Source: Bradyrhizobium sp. WD16 (lineage in GTDB: Bacteria > Pseudomonadota > Alphaproteobacteria > Rhizobiales > Xanthobacteraceae). Taken from it: 64,000 nt of DNA. The notes under the pieces are model-generated. The model saw only the letters and a program-made list of their open reading frames with translations, was not told the DNA's origin and searched no databases. Positions 9,150 to 16,397 of this stretch are shown one piece after another. Position 1 is the first letter of the stretch. The number at the start of each line of letters is the position of its first letter. The translations under genes were made by a program, and so were the position numbers. The stretch covers positions 2,108,001-2,172,000 of the forward strand of contig NZ_CP028908.1 in assembly GCF_024181725.1 (NCBI RefSeq). Direction: 5' to 3'.

Positions 9150-9833
9150 CTACACGATGGCGTGGCCGGCGGCCGGCATCGCCTGTGGTTTGGCATCGGG
9201 CGCGCGCAGATAATAGGGCCGCGCCGGCGCGATGCTGGGGGACACCGCCGCGCCCAGCCAGGCGACCCAGCCGATATCGGGCGCTGTCTCCTGCCGCACC
9301 TCGATCGGCGCCGGCGCCGGCCAGCGCTCGGCGATGAGGCGCGCGGCGTTGCCGACGATGCGCGGCGCGCCGTGTTCGGCCGCCGCAAGCACCTCTGCGA
9401 TCGGCGCGATTCTCGGCCGCACCAAGGTGCCGCCGTTGCCGCTGACGAGTTGGAAATAGACCTGGTCGTGCCGCGCATCGATGACTGAAAGCACCGGCGC
9501 GGCGACGTTATCGCTCACCAGCGGCGCGGCGAAGGCCGACAGGGTGGTGACGCCGACCACCGGCTTGTTGGCGGCGAGCGCCAGCCCGCGCGCCGCCGAC
9601 AGGCCGACGCGCAAGCCGGTGAAACTGCCGGGCCCGGTGGTGACGGCGATACGGTCGAGCGCGGTGAAAGGCACGGCCGCCGCCTGCATGACGCGCGCGA
9701 GCAGCGGCATCAGCGCCTCGGCATGGCCGCGCGCCATCGGCTTCGTCTCCTGGGCGAGCAGGGCGTTGGCGTCGGTGTCCAGCAGCGCCGCGGCGCAGGC
9801 TTCCAGCGCGGTATCGATGGCGAGGATGAGCAT
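9150..9833 (-). CDS. tsaB: tRNA threonylcarbamoyladenosine biosynthesis protein TsaB
   Basis: Non-catalytic partner of TsaD in t6A37 synthesis on ANN-decoding tRNAs. The ASKHA fold is recognisable: MLILAIDTALEACAAALLD at the N-terminus, then VTTGPGSFTGLRVGLSAARG, the TsaB signature at about 68-87. The start chosen is the ATG at 9833 (MLILAIDT). The longer frame to 9896 would translate a perfect palindrome and is rejected. The length of 227 residues is normal. It is followed at once by rimI. Confidence 0.94.
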   Translation of the reverse strand: MLILAIDTALEACAAALLDTDANALLAQETKPMARGHAEALMPLLARVMQAAAVPFTALDRIAVTTGPGSFTGLRVGLSAARGLALAANKPVVGVTTLSAFAAPLVSDNVAAPVLSVIDARHDQVYFQLVSGNGGTLVRPRIAPIAEVLAAAEHGAPRIVGNAARLIAERWPAPAPIEVRQETAPDIGWVAWLGAAVSPSIAPARPYYLRAPDAKPQAMPAAGHAIV

Positions 9834-9860
9834 CAAGGGTTCTTGGAGAGAGGGCGTTAT

Positions 9861-9892
9861 CGGCAAGGATCGTTCGCGAACGATCCTTGCCG
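9861..9892. promoter_or_regulatory. perfect 32-bp palindrome between nfu and tsaB
   Basis: The half-site CGGCAAGGATCGTTCG is followed without any loop by its exact reverse complement. It lies 66 bp after the nfu stop (minus-strand reading) and 28 bp before the tsaB start. There is no U-tract in the minus-strand reading direction, so it is not a typical intrinsic terminator. It could be an operator for a dimeric regulator, a cruciform, or a recombination or attachment scar. Confidence 0.7.
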
Positions 9893-9958
9893 GCAAAAGA
9901 TCATGCCGGCGGCAAAAGATAAAGCGGCCGCCCTGCGGCGACGATGTCCCGGGCCGGG

Positions 9959-10519
9959 TCAGCCGTTGGTCGGCCGAACCTCGATCACGTCGGGAACGAA
10001 ATGCCGCAGCAGATTCTGGATGCCGTGCTTGAGCGTCGCCGTCGACGACGGGCAGCCGGAGCAGGCGCCGCGCATGTCGAGATAGACGATCCCCTCCTTG
10101 AAGCCGCGGAAGGTGATGTCGCCGCCGTCATTGGCGACCGCCGGGCGCACTCGCGTCTCGATCAGGTCCTTGATGATGGCCACCGTCTCGGCGTCGGCCT
10201 CGCTGAAGAACTCGTCGGCATCGGCCGCCGCCTCGCCGTCGCTCAGCAACGGCTCGCCGGACATATAGTGCTCCATGATGGCGCCGAGCACCGCCGGCTT
10301 GAGGTGCAGCCAGTCGTTCTCGCCCTTGGTCACCGCGACGAAGTCGGAGCCAAAGAACACGGCGGTGATGCCCGGCACCTCGAACAGCCGCGCGGCGAGC
10401 GGCGAGCGGGCGGCGGCGTCGCGGTCGAGGAATTCCATGGCGCCCTGGCCGAGCACATTGCGGCCGGGCAAGAACTTGAGGGTGGCGGGATTGGGCGTCG
10501 CTTCGGTCTGGATGAACAT
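9959..10519 (-). CDS. NfuA/Nfu-type Fe-S cluster carrier (NifU family)
   Basis: Cytosolic iron-sulfur scaffold or carrier of 186 residues. The N-terminal Nfu_N domain (MFIQTEATPNPATLKFLPGR) is followed by a NifU C-terminal-type domain. Its cluster-binding CxxC is C153/C156 in RGACSGCPSS. This two-domain layout matches alphaproteobacterial and mitochondrial Nfu1. Start ATG at 10519. It lies between usp and tsaB, the usual rhizobial place. Confidence 0.93.
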   Translation of the reverse strand: MFIQTEATPNPATLKFLPGRNVLGQGAMEFLDRDAAARSPLAARLFEVPGITAVFFGSDFVAVTKGENDWLHLKPAVLGAIMEHYMSGEPLLSDGEAAADADEFFSEADAETVAIIKDLIETRVRPAVANDGGDITFRGFKEGIVYLDMRGACSGCPSSTATLKHGIQNLLRHFVPDVIEVRPTNG

Positions 10520-10720
10520 GAGGGTCTCCGGCCACGCGCCGGTTCAAGGCCGGCGGGACTGCGGTTCAAGGAAGCAGCTATTCTAGCGGGGCGGTTCCCG
10601 CAGGGAAAGTCGTGGCGGAACCGGCTCAAATGCCGGCGCAGCCTGTCCTTGAGATAACCGTCCGGCGGCGGGGATCAAGGGATTTGCCGGCTGGTCAGCC
10701 CAGCCCCTTGGCGGCAGCGC

Positions 10721-11176
10721 TCACGACAGCGCGTCGATTTCGGCATCGCTCAGCCCGCCCGGTACCACGGTGACTGGGATCGGAAAGCCGCCCGCCATGG
10801 CGGCAATGGCAGTGATGATCGGGCCGGGGCCCTCCGCGCCGGTCGAGGCCGCCAGCACCAGGAGGACGATATCGGCGTCGGTCTCGATCGCGCCGACGAT
10901 CTGCTCGCTGGGCGTACCCTCCCGGATCACCCGCTGCGGCACGATGGCGAGCGTGCCGGCGCGGGCCGCGGCCTTGTCGAGCGCGACATTGGCTTCTTCC
11001 TCCGCCTCGGCGCGCATGATATCGGCGACGCCGAGCCATTGCTGATTGCGGTCTTCGTTTTCGATCACCCGCAGCGTGACGATGCCGCCGTGATGCCGCG
11101 CCGCCCAGCGGCTGGCGTAATAGATCGCGCGGTCGGCCTCGGCGGTATCATCGACCACGACGAGGCATTTCGGCAT
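10721..11176 (-). CDS. universal stress protein (UspA family)
   Basis: A cytosolic Usp-fold protein of about 151 residues, beginning MPKCLVVVDDTAEADRAIYYASRWA. The C-terminal nucleotide-binding signature of ATP-binding Usps (G-2x-G-9x-G-S/T) is only partly visible (ADIVLLVLAASTGAEGPGP), so ATP binding is uncertain. An ATG at 11212 would add 12 residues, but 11176 begins directly at the beta strand typical of the family. It stands between trpS and nfu. Confidence 0.85.
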   Translation of the reverse strand: MPKCLVVVDDTAEADRAIYYASRWAARHHGGIVTLRVIENEDRNQQWLGVADIMRAEAEEEANVALDKAAARAGTLAIVPQRVIREGTPSEQIVGAIETDADIVLLVLAASTGAEGPGPIITAIAAMAGGFPIPVTVVPGGLSDAEIDALS

Positions 11177-11349
11177 GTGGCCGGATTCGTAGGCGCGTCG
11201 CGTCGTCCCCATGCCAGCCCCGCTTGATGCCAGTCCCGCTTGATGCCGGCCCCGCTTGCCGTCGCAATCGGGCGCCCGTGTGGTGGTTCGCCATCGTGGC
11301 GGAGGTCAGAAGCGGCGCAAAGAGTAAGAGGTTCCGCGCGGCGGCGCCA

Positions 11350-11398
11350 GCGCATGATCCGGAAAAGTGGGAACCGGTTTTCCGATCAGATCATGCGC
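11350..11398. repeat. 49-bp rhizobial palindromic repeat
   Basis: An imperfect palindrome whose ends are GCGCATGATC and GATCATGCGC, with a core around CGGAAAAGTGGGAACCGG and TTTTCCGATCA. This family is widespread between genes in rhizobial genomes, from general knowledge. It lies just before module B in the usp-trpS interval; the rest of 11177-11404 holds nothing else that I recognise. Confidence 0.8.
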
Positions 11399-11404
11399 AA
11401 CCTG

Positions 11405-11479
11405 CTAGTGTCCTGTCTCCGAATTACCGCTTCGTTTGCCTCACCCTCGCACGGTAATTCGGAGACATAAGGACACTAG
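11405..11479. repeat. palindromic module B (75 bp), first of a B-A pair
   Basis: The module starts CTAGTGTCC and ends GGACACTAG. Inner stem arms are TGTCTCCGAATTACCG and CGGTAATTCGGAGACA, with a TAA bulge on the right arm and a loop of about 22 nt. It is followed by the 13-nt spacer AAAAATCAAAGTG and then module A. Read on the other strand, module B resembles module A (both have TTATGTCTC next to the terminal stem), so the two are diverged relatives in opposite orientation. Confidence 0.9.
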
Positions 11480-11492
11480 AAAAATCAAAGTG

Positions 11493-11571
11493 CTAGTGTG
11501 GCTTATGTCTCGCAATTGCCTACGAGAGGCTTGCCGCAAAGGCGGTAGGCAATTGCGAGACGCCACACTAG
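11493..11571. repeat. palindromic module A (79 bp) ending in the trpS stop codon
   Basis: Starts CTAGTGTGGC and ends GCCACACTAG. The stem arms GTCTCGCAATTGCCTAC and GTAGGCAATTGCGAGAC are exact complements of 17 bp, with a TTAT bulge on the left arm. The terminal CTAG at 11568-11571 overlaps the last codon of trpS: read on the minus strand it provides the TAG stop (11570-11568). Confidence 0.92.
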
Positions 11572-12608
11572 CGCCTGCGGATGAAGCCGACGATGTCCTT
11601 GACGTGATTCATGGTGCGGTCGGCGAGCACGCGGGCGCGGTCGGCGCCGTCGATCAGCACCGAATCCACATAGCCGGGATCTGCCGTCAGGCGCTTCATC
11701 TCGGCTCCGACCGGACCGAGCTTCTCGACGGCGAGGTCGACGAGGTTCGCCTTGAAGTTGGAGAACTGGCCGCCGCCGAATTCGCGCAGCAGGTCGGCCT
11801 TGGAACGGCCGGACAGCGCCGCATAGATGCCGACCAGGTTGTCGGCCTCGGGCCGGCTCTCCAGGCCCTTCTCCTCGCCGGGCAGCGGCTCCGGATCGGT
11901 CTTGGCCTTGCGGATCTTCTGGGCGATGGCGTCGGCATCGTCGCTGAGGTTGATGCGCGAGTAATCCGAGGGATCGGACTTCGACATCTTCTTGGTGCCG
12001 TCGCGCAGGCTCATCACCCGCGTCGCCGGCCCGGTGATCAGCGGCTCCGGCTGCGGAAAGAACTGTCCGGCGCCGAAGCCGTTGTCGCGAATCTCGTTGC
12101 TGAAGTCGTTGTTGAACTTCTGCGCGATGTCGCGTGCCAGTTCGAGATGCTGCTTCTGGTCCTCGCCCACCGGCACGTGGGTGGCGCGATAGACCAGAAT
12201 GTCCGCCGCCATCAGGTTGGGATAGGCATAGAGCCCGACCGAGGCGTTCTCGCGGTCCTTGCCGGCCTTCTCCTTGAACTGGGTCATGCGGTTCAGCCAG
12301 CCGAGCCGCGCCACGCAGTTGAACACCCAGGCGAGCTCGGCGTGGCCGGAGACCTGGCTCTGGTTGAAGACGATGTGTTCTCTCGGGTCGATGCCGGCGG
12401 CGATGAAGGCCGCGGCGACTTCGCGCGTCGCCTTGGTGAGGTCGGCCGGGTCCTGCCACACTGTGATCGCATGCATGTCCACGACGCAATAGATGCAGTT
12501 GTGGCTCTCCTGCAGCTTGACGAAATTCACGATCGCGCCGAGGTAGTTGCCGAGGTGCAGATTGCCGGTCGGCTGCACGCCCGAAAACACCAGTTCCTGT
12601 GTCGTCAT
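11568..12608 (-). CDS. trpS: tryptophanyl-tRNA synthetase
   Basis: Class I aminoacyl-tRNA synthetase that charges tRNA-Trp. Of 346 residues, the HIGH-type motif is TGNLHLGN (14-21) and KMSKS is complete at 207-211. The start is the ATG at 12608 ([16 protein letters not shown]); upstream in-frame Met codons at 12668 and beyond would add non-homologous sequence, the longest partly repeat-derived. The gene ends ...DIVGFIRRR and its stop codon lies inside the flanking CTAG of module A. It is flanked on both sides by palindromic module arrays, between murJ and usp. Confidence 0.97.
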   Translation of the reverse strand: MTTQELVFSGVQPTGNLHLGNYLGAIVNFVKLQESHNCIYCVVDMHAITVWQDPADLTKATREVAAAFIAAGIDPREHIVFNQSQVSGHAELAWVFNCVARLGWLNRMTQFKEKAGKDRENASVGLYAYPNLMAADILVYRATHVPVGEDQKQHLELARDIAQKFNNDFSNEIRDNGFGAGQFFPQPEPLITGPATRVMSLRDGTKKMSKSDPSDYSRINLSDDADAIAQKIRKAKTDPEPLPGEEKGLESRPEADNLVGIYAALSGRSKADLLREFGGGQFSNFKANLVDLAVEKLGPVGAEMKRLTADPGYVDSVLIDGADRARVLADRTMNHVKDIVGFIRRR

Positions 12609-12693
12609 TGCTCTGATCCTGGCAGGCTCTTCTTGTCCGCAAATCTTGTCCACCAGGTTGTCCGTCAACTCGGGACACCGGCTGGCGCGCGGC

Positions 12694-12952
12694 CTAGTGT
12701 GGTGGATCTGACGCTCGTTTCAGCATTGGAGCGAGTTCTTCAAACGCGCGTCACATCCAAAACCACACTAGAATCATAATGATGCTAGTGTCCCCTTGTT
12801 TCCAACGTTCGTATGAGCGCCTGCTGCAATGGGATACGAACGTTGGAAACGGGACACTAGCAAAATCAAAGTGCTAGTGTGGCTTATGTCTCGCAATTGC
12901 CTACGAGAGGCTTGCCGCAAAGGCGGTAGGCAATTGCGAGACGCCACACTAG
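12694..12952. repeat. three-module palindrome array C-D-A
   Basis: Module C is 12694-12771 (78 bp), D is 12785-12860 (76 bp) and A is 12874-12952 (79 bp). The spacers are 12772-12784 (AATCATAATGATG) and 12861-12873 (CAAAATCAAAGTG), both exactly 13 nt. Every module begins CTAGTGT and ends ACACTAG. The A copy is almost identical to that at 11493-11571. The array fills most of the 374-bp murJ-trpS interval; no gene is seen there. Confidence 0.93.
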
Positions 12953-12982
12953 CGCGCGTCGGGGTCCATTGCCACGCCAGCC

Positions 12983-14521
12983 TCAGGCGCGCAAGTCGCC
13001 GATCGCCTCGGCCCAGCTGACGATGCCAAGCAATTCCAGCAGCAATGCGTAACAAGCGAGCCCGACGGCGACGAGGCCGCCGAGAATGGTGGCCTGCGCG
13101 GTGAAATGCGCCATCGCGGTCACCGGGGCGACGAAATGTTCGGCGAGCCAGAGAACCGCGCCCATGGTCAGCGCTGCCACCACGATCCGCGGCAGCCGGC
13201 GTCTCGCCTGGGCGTCGAGCGACAGGCCGAAGGCGCGCGCGCCGCGCCATAACAGGATCGCGGCCACGGTCCAGGCGCCGAGTGCGATGCTGCCGGCAAC
13301 GCCATTGGCGCCGAATCGTGGCTCGCAAATGGAGCCCGTCACCACCGCGGTGGCGAGCCCGGCCAGCATGGCGAGAAGCGGTGTGCCGGTGTCGTCGCGG
13401 GCGAAGAAGGCGGGAGACAATGTCTTGACGAGAACATGGGCGGGCAGGGCGAGCGCCAGCACGGTGAGCGCCGCGGCCGTGGCGCGGGCGTCGGCGCCGG
13501 TGAAGGCGCCATGTTCGAACAGCACCCGCACGATCATCTGTGCCAGCACCATCAGGCCGAGCGTCGCCGGCAGGACGAGGCCGACGGCGAATTCGACGCC
13601 GCGCGATTCGGTCTTCACCAGTGAGGGGCGGTCGCCGTCATGGACGGCGCGGGTCAGCGACGGCACCAGCACGGTGCCCATGGCGACGCCGACGACGCCG
13701 AGCGGCAGTTCGATCAGGCGATTGGCGAAATAGAGCCAGGAGACCGATGCCGGCGACGACGAGGCGAGAATGGCGCCGGCGACGATCAGGAACTGCGGGC
13801 CGGAATTGGCCATCATGCCGGGGATTCCCTTGCGCAGGAACGCGCGCATCTCCGGGCCGAAGGAGACGCGCAGGGGCGCGGCGAGGCCGGTGCGATGGCG
13901 CCGGCGCTGCACCAGCACCAGGGTCTGGGCGAGACCGGCGATGCCGACGGTGCCGGCAAGCACATGCGCGGCGAACGGGGCTTCGCGCCCCTGCCGCAGC
14001 AGCACCAGCATCGCTGCAATCAGGATGACATTGAACAGCAGCGGAGAAAAAGCGCTGAGCATGAAGCGATGCTCGGCGTTGAGCACACCCATCATCACCG
14101 TCACCGGGCCGACGAAGGCGAAATAGGGCAGCATCAGGCGGGCGTCGTGCACGGCGCGGGTCAGGGTGTCGGCGACAAAGCCCGGCGCCAGGAATCCCAT
14201 CACCTGCGGCATGAACAGCGCCAGCGTTGCGGCGATGACGATCAGAATGACGCTGACGGTGCCCATCGCCCGTCCGGCAAATGCTGCCGCCGCCGCCGGA
14301 CCGGCACTGTCGCGCGTGCGCAGGTAAAACGGAATCAGCGCCGCGTTCAGCGCGCCCTCGGTGAGGGAGCGCCGCGCCACATTGATGAACTGGAACGCCA
14401 CCAGGAAGGCATCGGCGATCGGGCCGGCCCCGAGCAGCGCCGCGACCAGCGAGTCGCGGACGAAGCCGAGCAGACGCGAGGTCATCGTGCCGGAGGAAAC
14501 CGTGAGGACGTGGCGGATCAT
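12983..14521 (-). CDS. murJ: lipid II flippase MurJ
   Basis: Inner-membrane MOP-superfamily transporter (MviN) that flips lipid II for peptidoglycan synthesis. It has 512 residues and about 14 hydrophobic helices. Family landmarks include SSGTMTSRLLGFVRDSLVAA at the N-terminus, FLVAFQFINVARRSLTEGAL and FRLLFEHGAF-like VRVLFEHGAFTGADA in the second half. The start is the ATG at 14521 (MIRHVLTV). A longer frame to 14572 would be translated from module D and is rejected. In rhizobia I recall glnD just upstream; here the upstream neighbour is a sugar kinase on the other strand. Confidence 0.95.
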   Translation of the reverse strand: MIRHVLTVSSGTMTSRLLGFVRDSLVAALLGAGPIADAFLVAFQFINVARRSLTEGALNAALIPFYLRTRDSAGPAAAAAFAGRAMGTVSVILIVIAATLALFMPQVMGFLAPGFVADTLTRAVHDARLMLPYFAFVGPVTVMMGVLNAEHRFMLSAFSPLLFNVILIAAMLVLLRQGREAPFAAHVLAGTVGIAGLAQTLVLVQRRRHRTGLAAPLRVSFGPEMRAFLRKGIPGMMANSGPQFLIVAGAILASSSPASVSWLYFANRLIELPLGVVGVAMGTVLVPSLTRAVHDGDRPSLVKTESRGVEFAVGLVLPATLGLMVLAQMIVRVLFEHGAFTGADARATAAALTVLALALPAHVLVKTLSPAFFARDDTGTPLLAMLAGLATAVVTGSICEPRFGANGVAGSIALGAWTVAAILLWRGARAFGLSLDAQARRRLPRIVVAALTMGAVLWLAEHFVAPVTAMAHFTAQATILGGLVAVGLACYALLLELLGIVSWAEAIGDLRA

Positions 14522-14526
14522 GACGG

Positions 14527-14693
14527 CAAGTGTCCCGGTTTTAACGTTCGTATACCCTTGCAGCGAGCACATATACGAACGTTAGAACCAAAGGGACACC
14601 AGTATAGTTATGATTTTAGTGCGGTTTTGGATCTGACGCGCGTACGACGAATTCGCTGCAAGGCTGATACGAGCGTCAGATCCACCGCACTTG
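14527..14693. repeat. inverted two-module palindrome array D'-C'
   Basis: D' is 14527-14602 (76 bp) and C' is 14616-14693 (78 bp), with the 13-nt spacer TATAGTTATGATT. Both are the reverse complement, with divergence, of the C-D pair at 12694-12860, so the whole pair is inverted. The terminal CTAGs are partly decayed (CAAG, CCAG, TTAG, CTTG). The array starts 5 bp upstream of the murJ start codon and may overlap its leader. The rest of 14694-14853 contains no recognisable gene. Confidence 0.9.
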
Positions 14694-14853
14694 CTTTGCG
14701 GCGGCAGGTTTTAACGCGGCATGGACGGGCGGCGGGCGGGCCTTGCTGGCGCCGCCCGCGGCGTGATAGGTCGGCCATTCTGCATGAACGGGATCGCAAC
14801 ACAAATGCCGGCCGGCGCGCCATCCGCCCGGGTTTCGGCGCGGAGCGGACGGG

Positions 14854-15855
14854 ATGACCACAGCGCGTTTTGACGTTCTCGGCATTGGCAACGCGATCTT
14901 CGACGTGCTCGTGCACACCGACGATGCGTTCCTCGCCGCCCAGGGCATGAGCAAGGGCGGCATGATGCTGATCGACGAGGCCCGCGCGACCGCGATCTAT
15001 GCCGCCATGGGGCCGGCGACGGAGATGTCCGGCGGCTCGGCCGCGAACACCATCGTCGGGCTCGCCGATCTCGGCGCCAGCGCCGCCTATGTCGGCAAGG
15101 TCAAGGACGACCAGATCGGCCGCATGTACAGCCATGACATTCGCGCCGCCAAGGTCACGTTCGCGACGCCGACCGCCGCCGATGGCCCGGCCACGGGCTG
15201 CTCCTACATCCTGGTGACGCCGGACGGCGAGCGCACCATGAACACCTATCTCGGCGCCGCGCAGAACCTCACGCCCGCCGACATCGACCCGGCCCAGATC
15301 TCGGCCGCGCGCATCACCTATCTCGAAGGCTACCTGTGGGATCCGCCGGAGGCGAAGAAGGCATTCGTCAAGGCTGCGGAGATCGCCCACGGCGCCGGCC
15401 GCCAGGTGGCGCTGACGCTGTCGGATGCGTTCTGCATCGGCCGCTATCGCGACGAGTTTCTCGATCTGATGCGTCGCCACGTCGTCGACATCGTCTTCGC
15501 CAACGAAGCCGAATTGCTGTCGCTCTACGAGGGGGCGGATTTCGAGGCCGGCCTGGCGCAGCTGCGCCGCGACGTCCGCTTCGCGGTGGTGACGCGCAGC
15601 GAAAAAGGCTGCGTCGTCGTCAGCGGCGAGGAGACCACGGCGGTGCCCGCCTCTGTGGTCGCCAAGGTTGTCGACACCACCGGCGCCGGCGATCTGTTCG
15701 CCGCCGGCTTCCTGTTCGGCCTGGTGCGGGGCGCCAGCCACGAGATCTGCGGCCGGTTCGGCGCGCTGGCGGCGGCCGAGGTGATTCAGCATATCGGTGC
15801 GCGGCCGCAGACTTCGCTCAAGGACCTCGCGCGCCAGCACGGGTTGCCGGTGTAA
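14854..15855 (+). CDS. adenosine kinase / PfkB-family sugar kinase
   Basis: Ribokinase-fold kinase of 333 residues, predicted to phosphorylate adenosine or a related nucleoside or sugar in the cytosol. The N-terminal motif is FDVLGIGNAIFDVLVHTDDA, the glycine motif is MSGGSAANTIVGLADLGA, and the PfkB signature 2 with the catalytic Asp is DTTGAGDLFAAGFLFGLVRG. The close match to alphaproteobacterial proteins annotated as adenosine kinase is from memory. It stands alone on the plus strand, divergent from murJ, between two module arrays. Start ATG at 14854, preceded by GGAGCGGACGGG. Confidence 0.88.
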   Translation: MTTARFDVLGIGNAIFDVLVHTDDAFLAAQGMSKGGMMLIDEARATAIYAAMGPATEMSGGSAANTIVGLADLGASAAYVGKVKDDQIGRMYSHDIRAAKVTFATPTAADGPATGCSYILVTPDGERTMNTYLGAAQNLTPADIDPAQISAARITYLEGYLWDPPEAKKAFVKAAEIAHGAGRQVALTLSDAFCIGRYRDEFLDLMRRHVVDIVFANEAELLSLYEGADFEAGLAQLRRDVRFAVVTRSEKGCVVVSGEETTAVPASVVAKVVDTTGAGDLFAAGFLFGLVRGASHEICGRFGALAAAEVIQHIGARPQTSLKDLARQHGLPV

Positions 15856-15878
15856 GGAGCTTACTGCGTTCTCTCGTC

Positions 15879-15906
15879 ATGGCCGGGCCAGGCGTGGCCC
15901 GGCCAT
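15879..15906. repeat. REP-like palindrome ATGGCCGGGCC
   Basis: The arms ATGGCCGGGCC and GGCCCGGCCAT surround a 6-nt loop. It lies 24 bp after the kinase stop and belongs to the ATGGCCGGG..CCCGGCCAT class also seen at 23931-23953. It might end transcription of the kinase gene, but no T-run follows. Confidence 0.7.
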
Positions 15907-15920
15907 CGACGTCTTTGTCC

Positions 15921-16250
15921 CTAGTGTCCCGTCTCCGAATTACCGCTTCGTTTGCCTCACCCTCGCACGGTCATTCGGAGACATCGGGACACTAGCAAAA
16001 TCAAAAAGCTAGTGTGGTGGATCTGACGCTCGTTTCAGTATTGCAGCGAGTTCTTCGAACGAGCGTCAGATCCAAAACCACACTAGAATCATAATGATGC
16101 TAGTGTCCCTTTGTTTCCAACGTTCGTAGAAGCGCCTGCTGCAAAGGAATACGAACGTTGGAAACGGGACACTAGTGTGGCTTATGTCTCGCAATTGCCT
16201 ATGAGAGGCTTGCCGCAAAGGGCATAGGCAATTGCGAGACGCCACACTAG
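15921..16250. repeat. complete four-module palindrome array B-C-D-A
   Basis: B is 15921-15995, C is 16009-16086, D is 16100-16175 and A is 16172-16250. The B-C spacer is CAAAATCAAAAAG and the C-D spacer is AATCATAATGATG, each 13 nt. D and A have no spacer: they share one CTAG at 16172-16175. C has perfectly complementary inner arms (TGGATCTGACGCTCG / CGAGCGTCAGATCCA). In A the stem pair next to the loop is T-A instead of the C-G seen in the 11493 and 12874 copies. No coding capacity is evident in the array. Confidence 0.94.
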
Positions 16251-16265
16251 ATGAGCTCGCAAATC

Positions 16266-16366
16266 GTAGATGCCCGCGACCGGTCTTCGCCTTCGGCTTC
16301 GATCCGGCCCAATGGCTGGGCGCGCCGAAGCGTCTTGGCGAAGGCGGGCAAGCGCGGGCATGACGA
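16266..16366. repeat. 101-bp dispersed repeat, copy 1
   Basis: It begins GTAGATGCCCGCGACCGG and ends GCGCGGGCATGACGA. The ends form an inverted repeat (ATGCCCGCG / CGCGGGCAT), and an internal GCCTTCG/CGAAGGC pair could extend the fold. A second copy with about 93 percent identity by eye is at 23988-24088. It lies between the module array and the 3' end of the beta-lactamase-like gene. Confidence 0.8.
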
Positions 16367-16397
16367 TCGAGAGGGCCGCTGATGTGTTCTCAACCCC

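Noticed and set aside
10541-10575. GGTTCAAGG motifs resembling a tRNA T-arm
   Set aside because: No acceptor stem, anticodon arm or CCA context can be built around them; no tRNA was found in the window.
11503-12678. Minus-strand 391-codon frame overlapping trpS and module A
   Set aside because: It is out of phase with trpS and ends in repeat-encoded residues; trpS explains the region.
15921-16250. Array of short repeats resembling a CRISPR locus
   Set aside because: The repeated units are different palindromes joined by conserved spacers, the reverse of a CRISPR array, and no cas genes are present.
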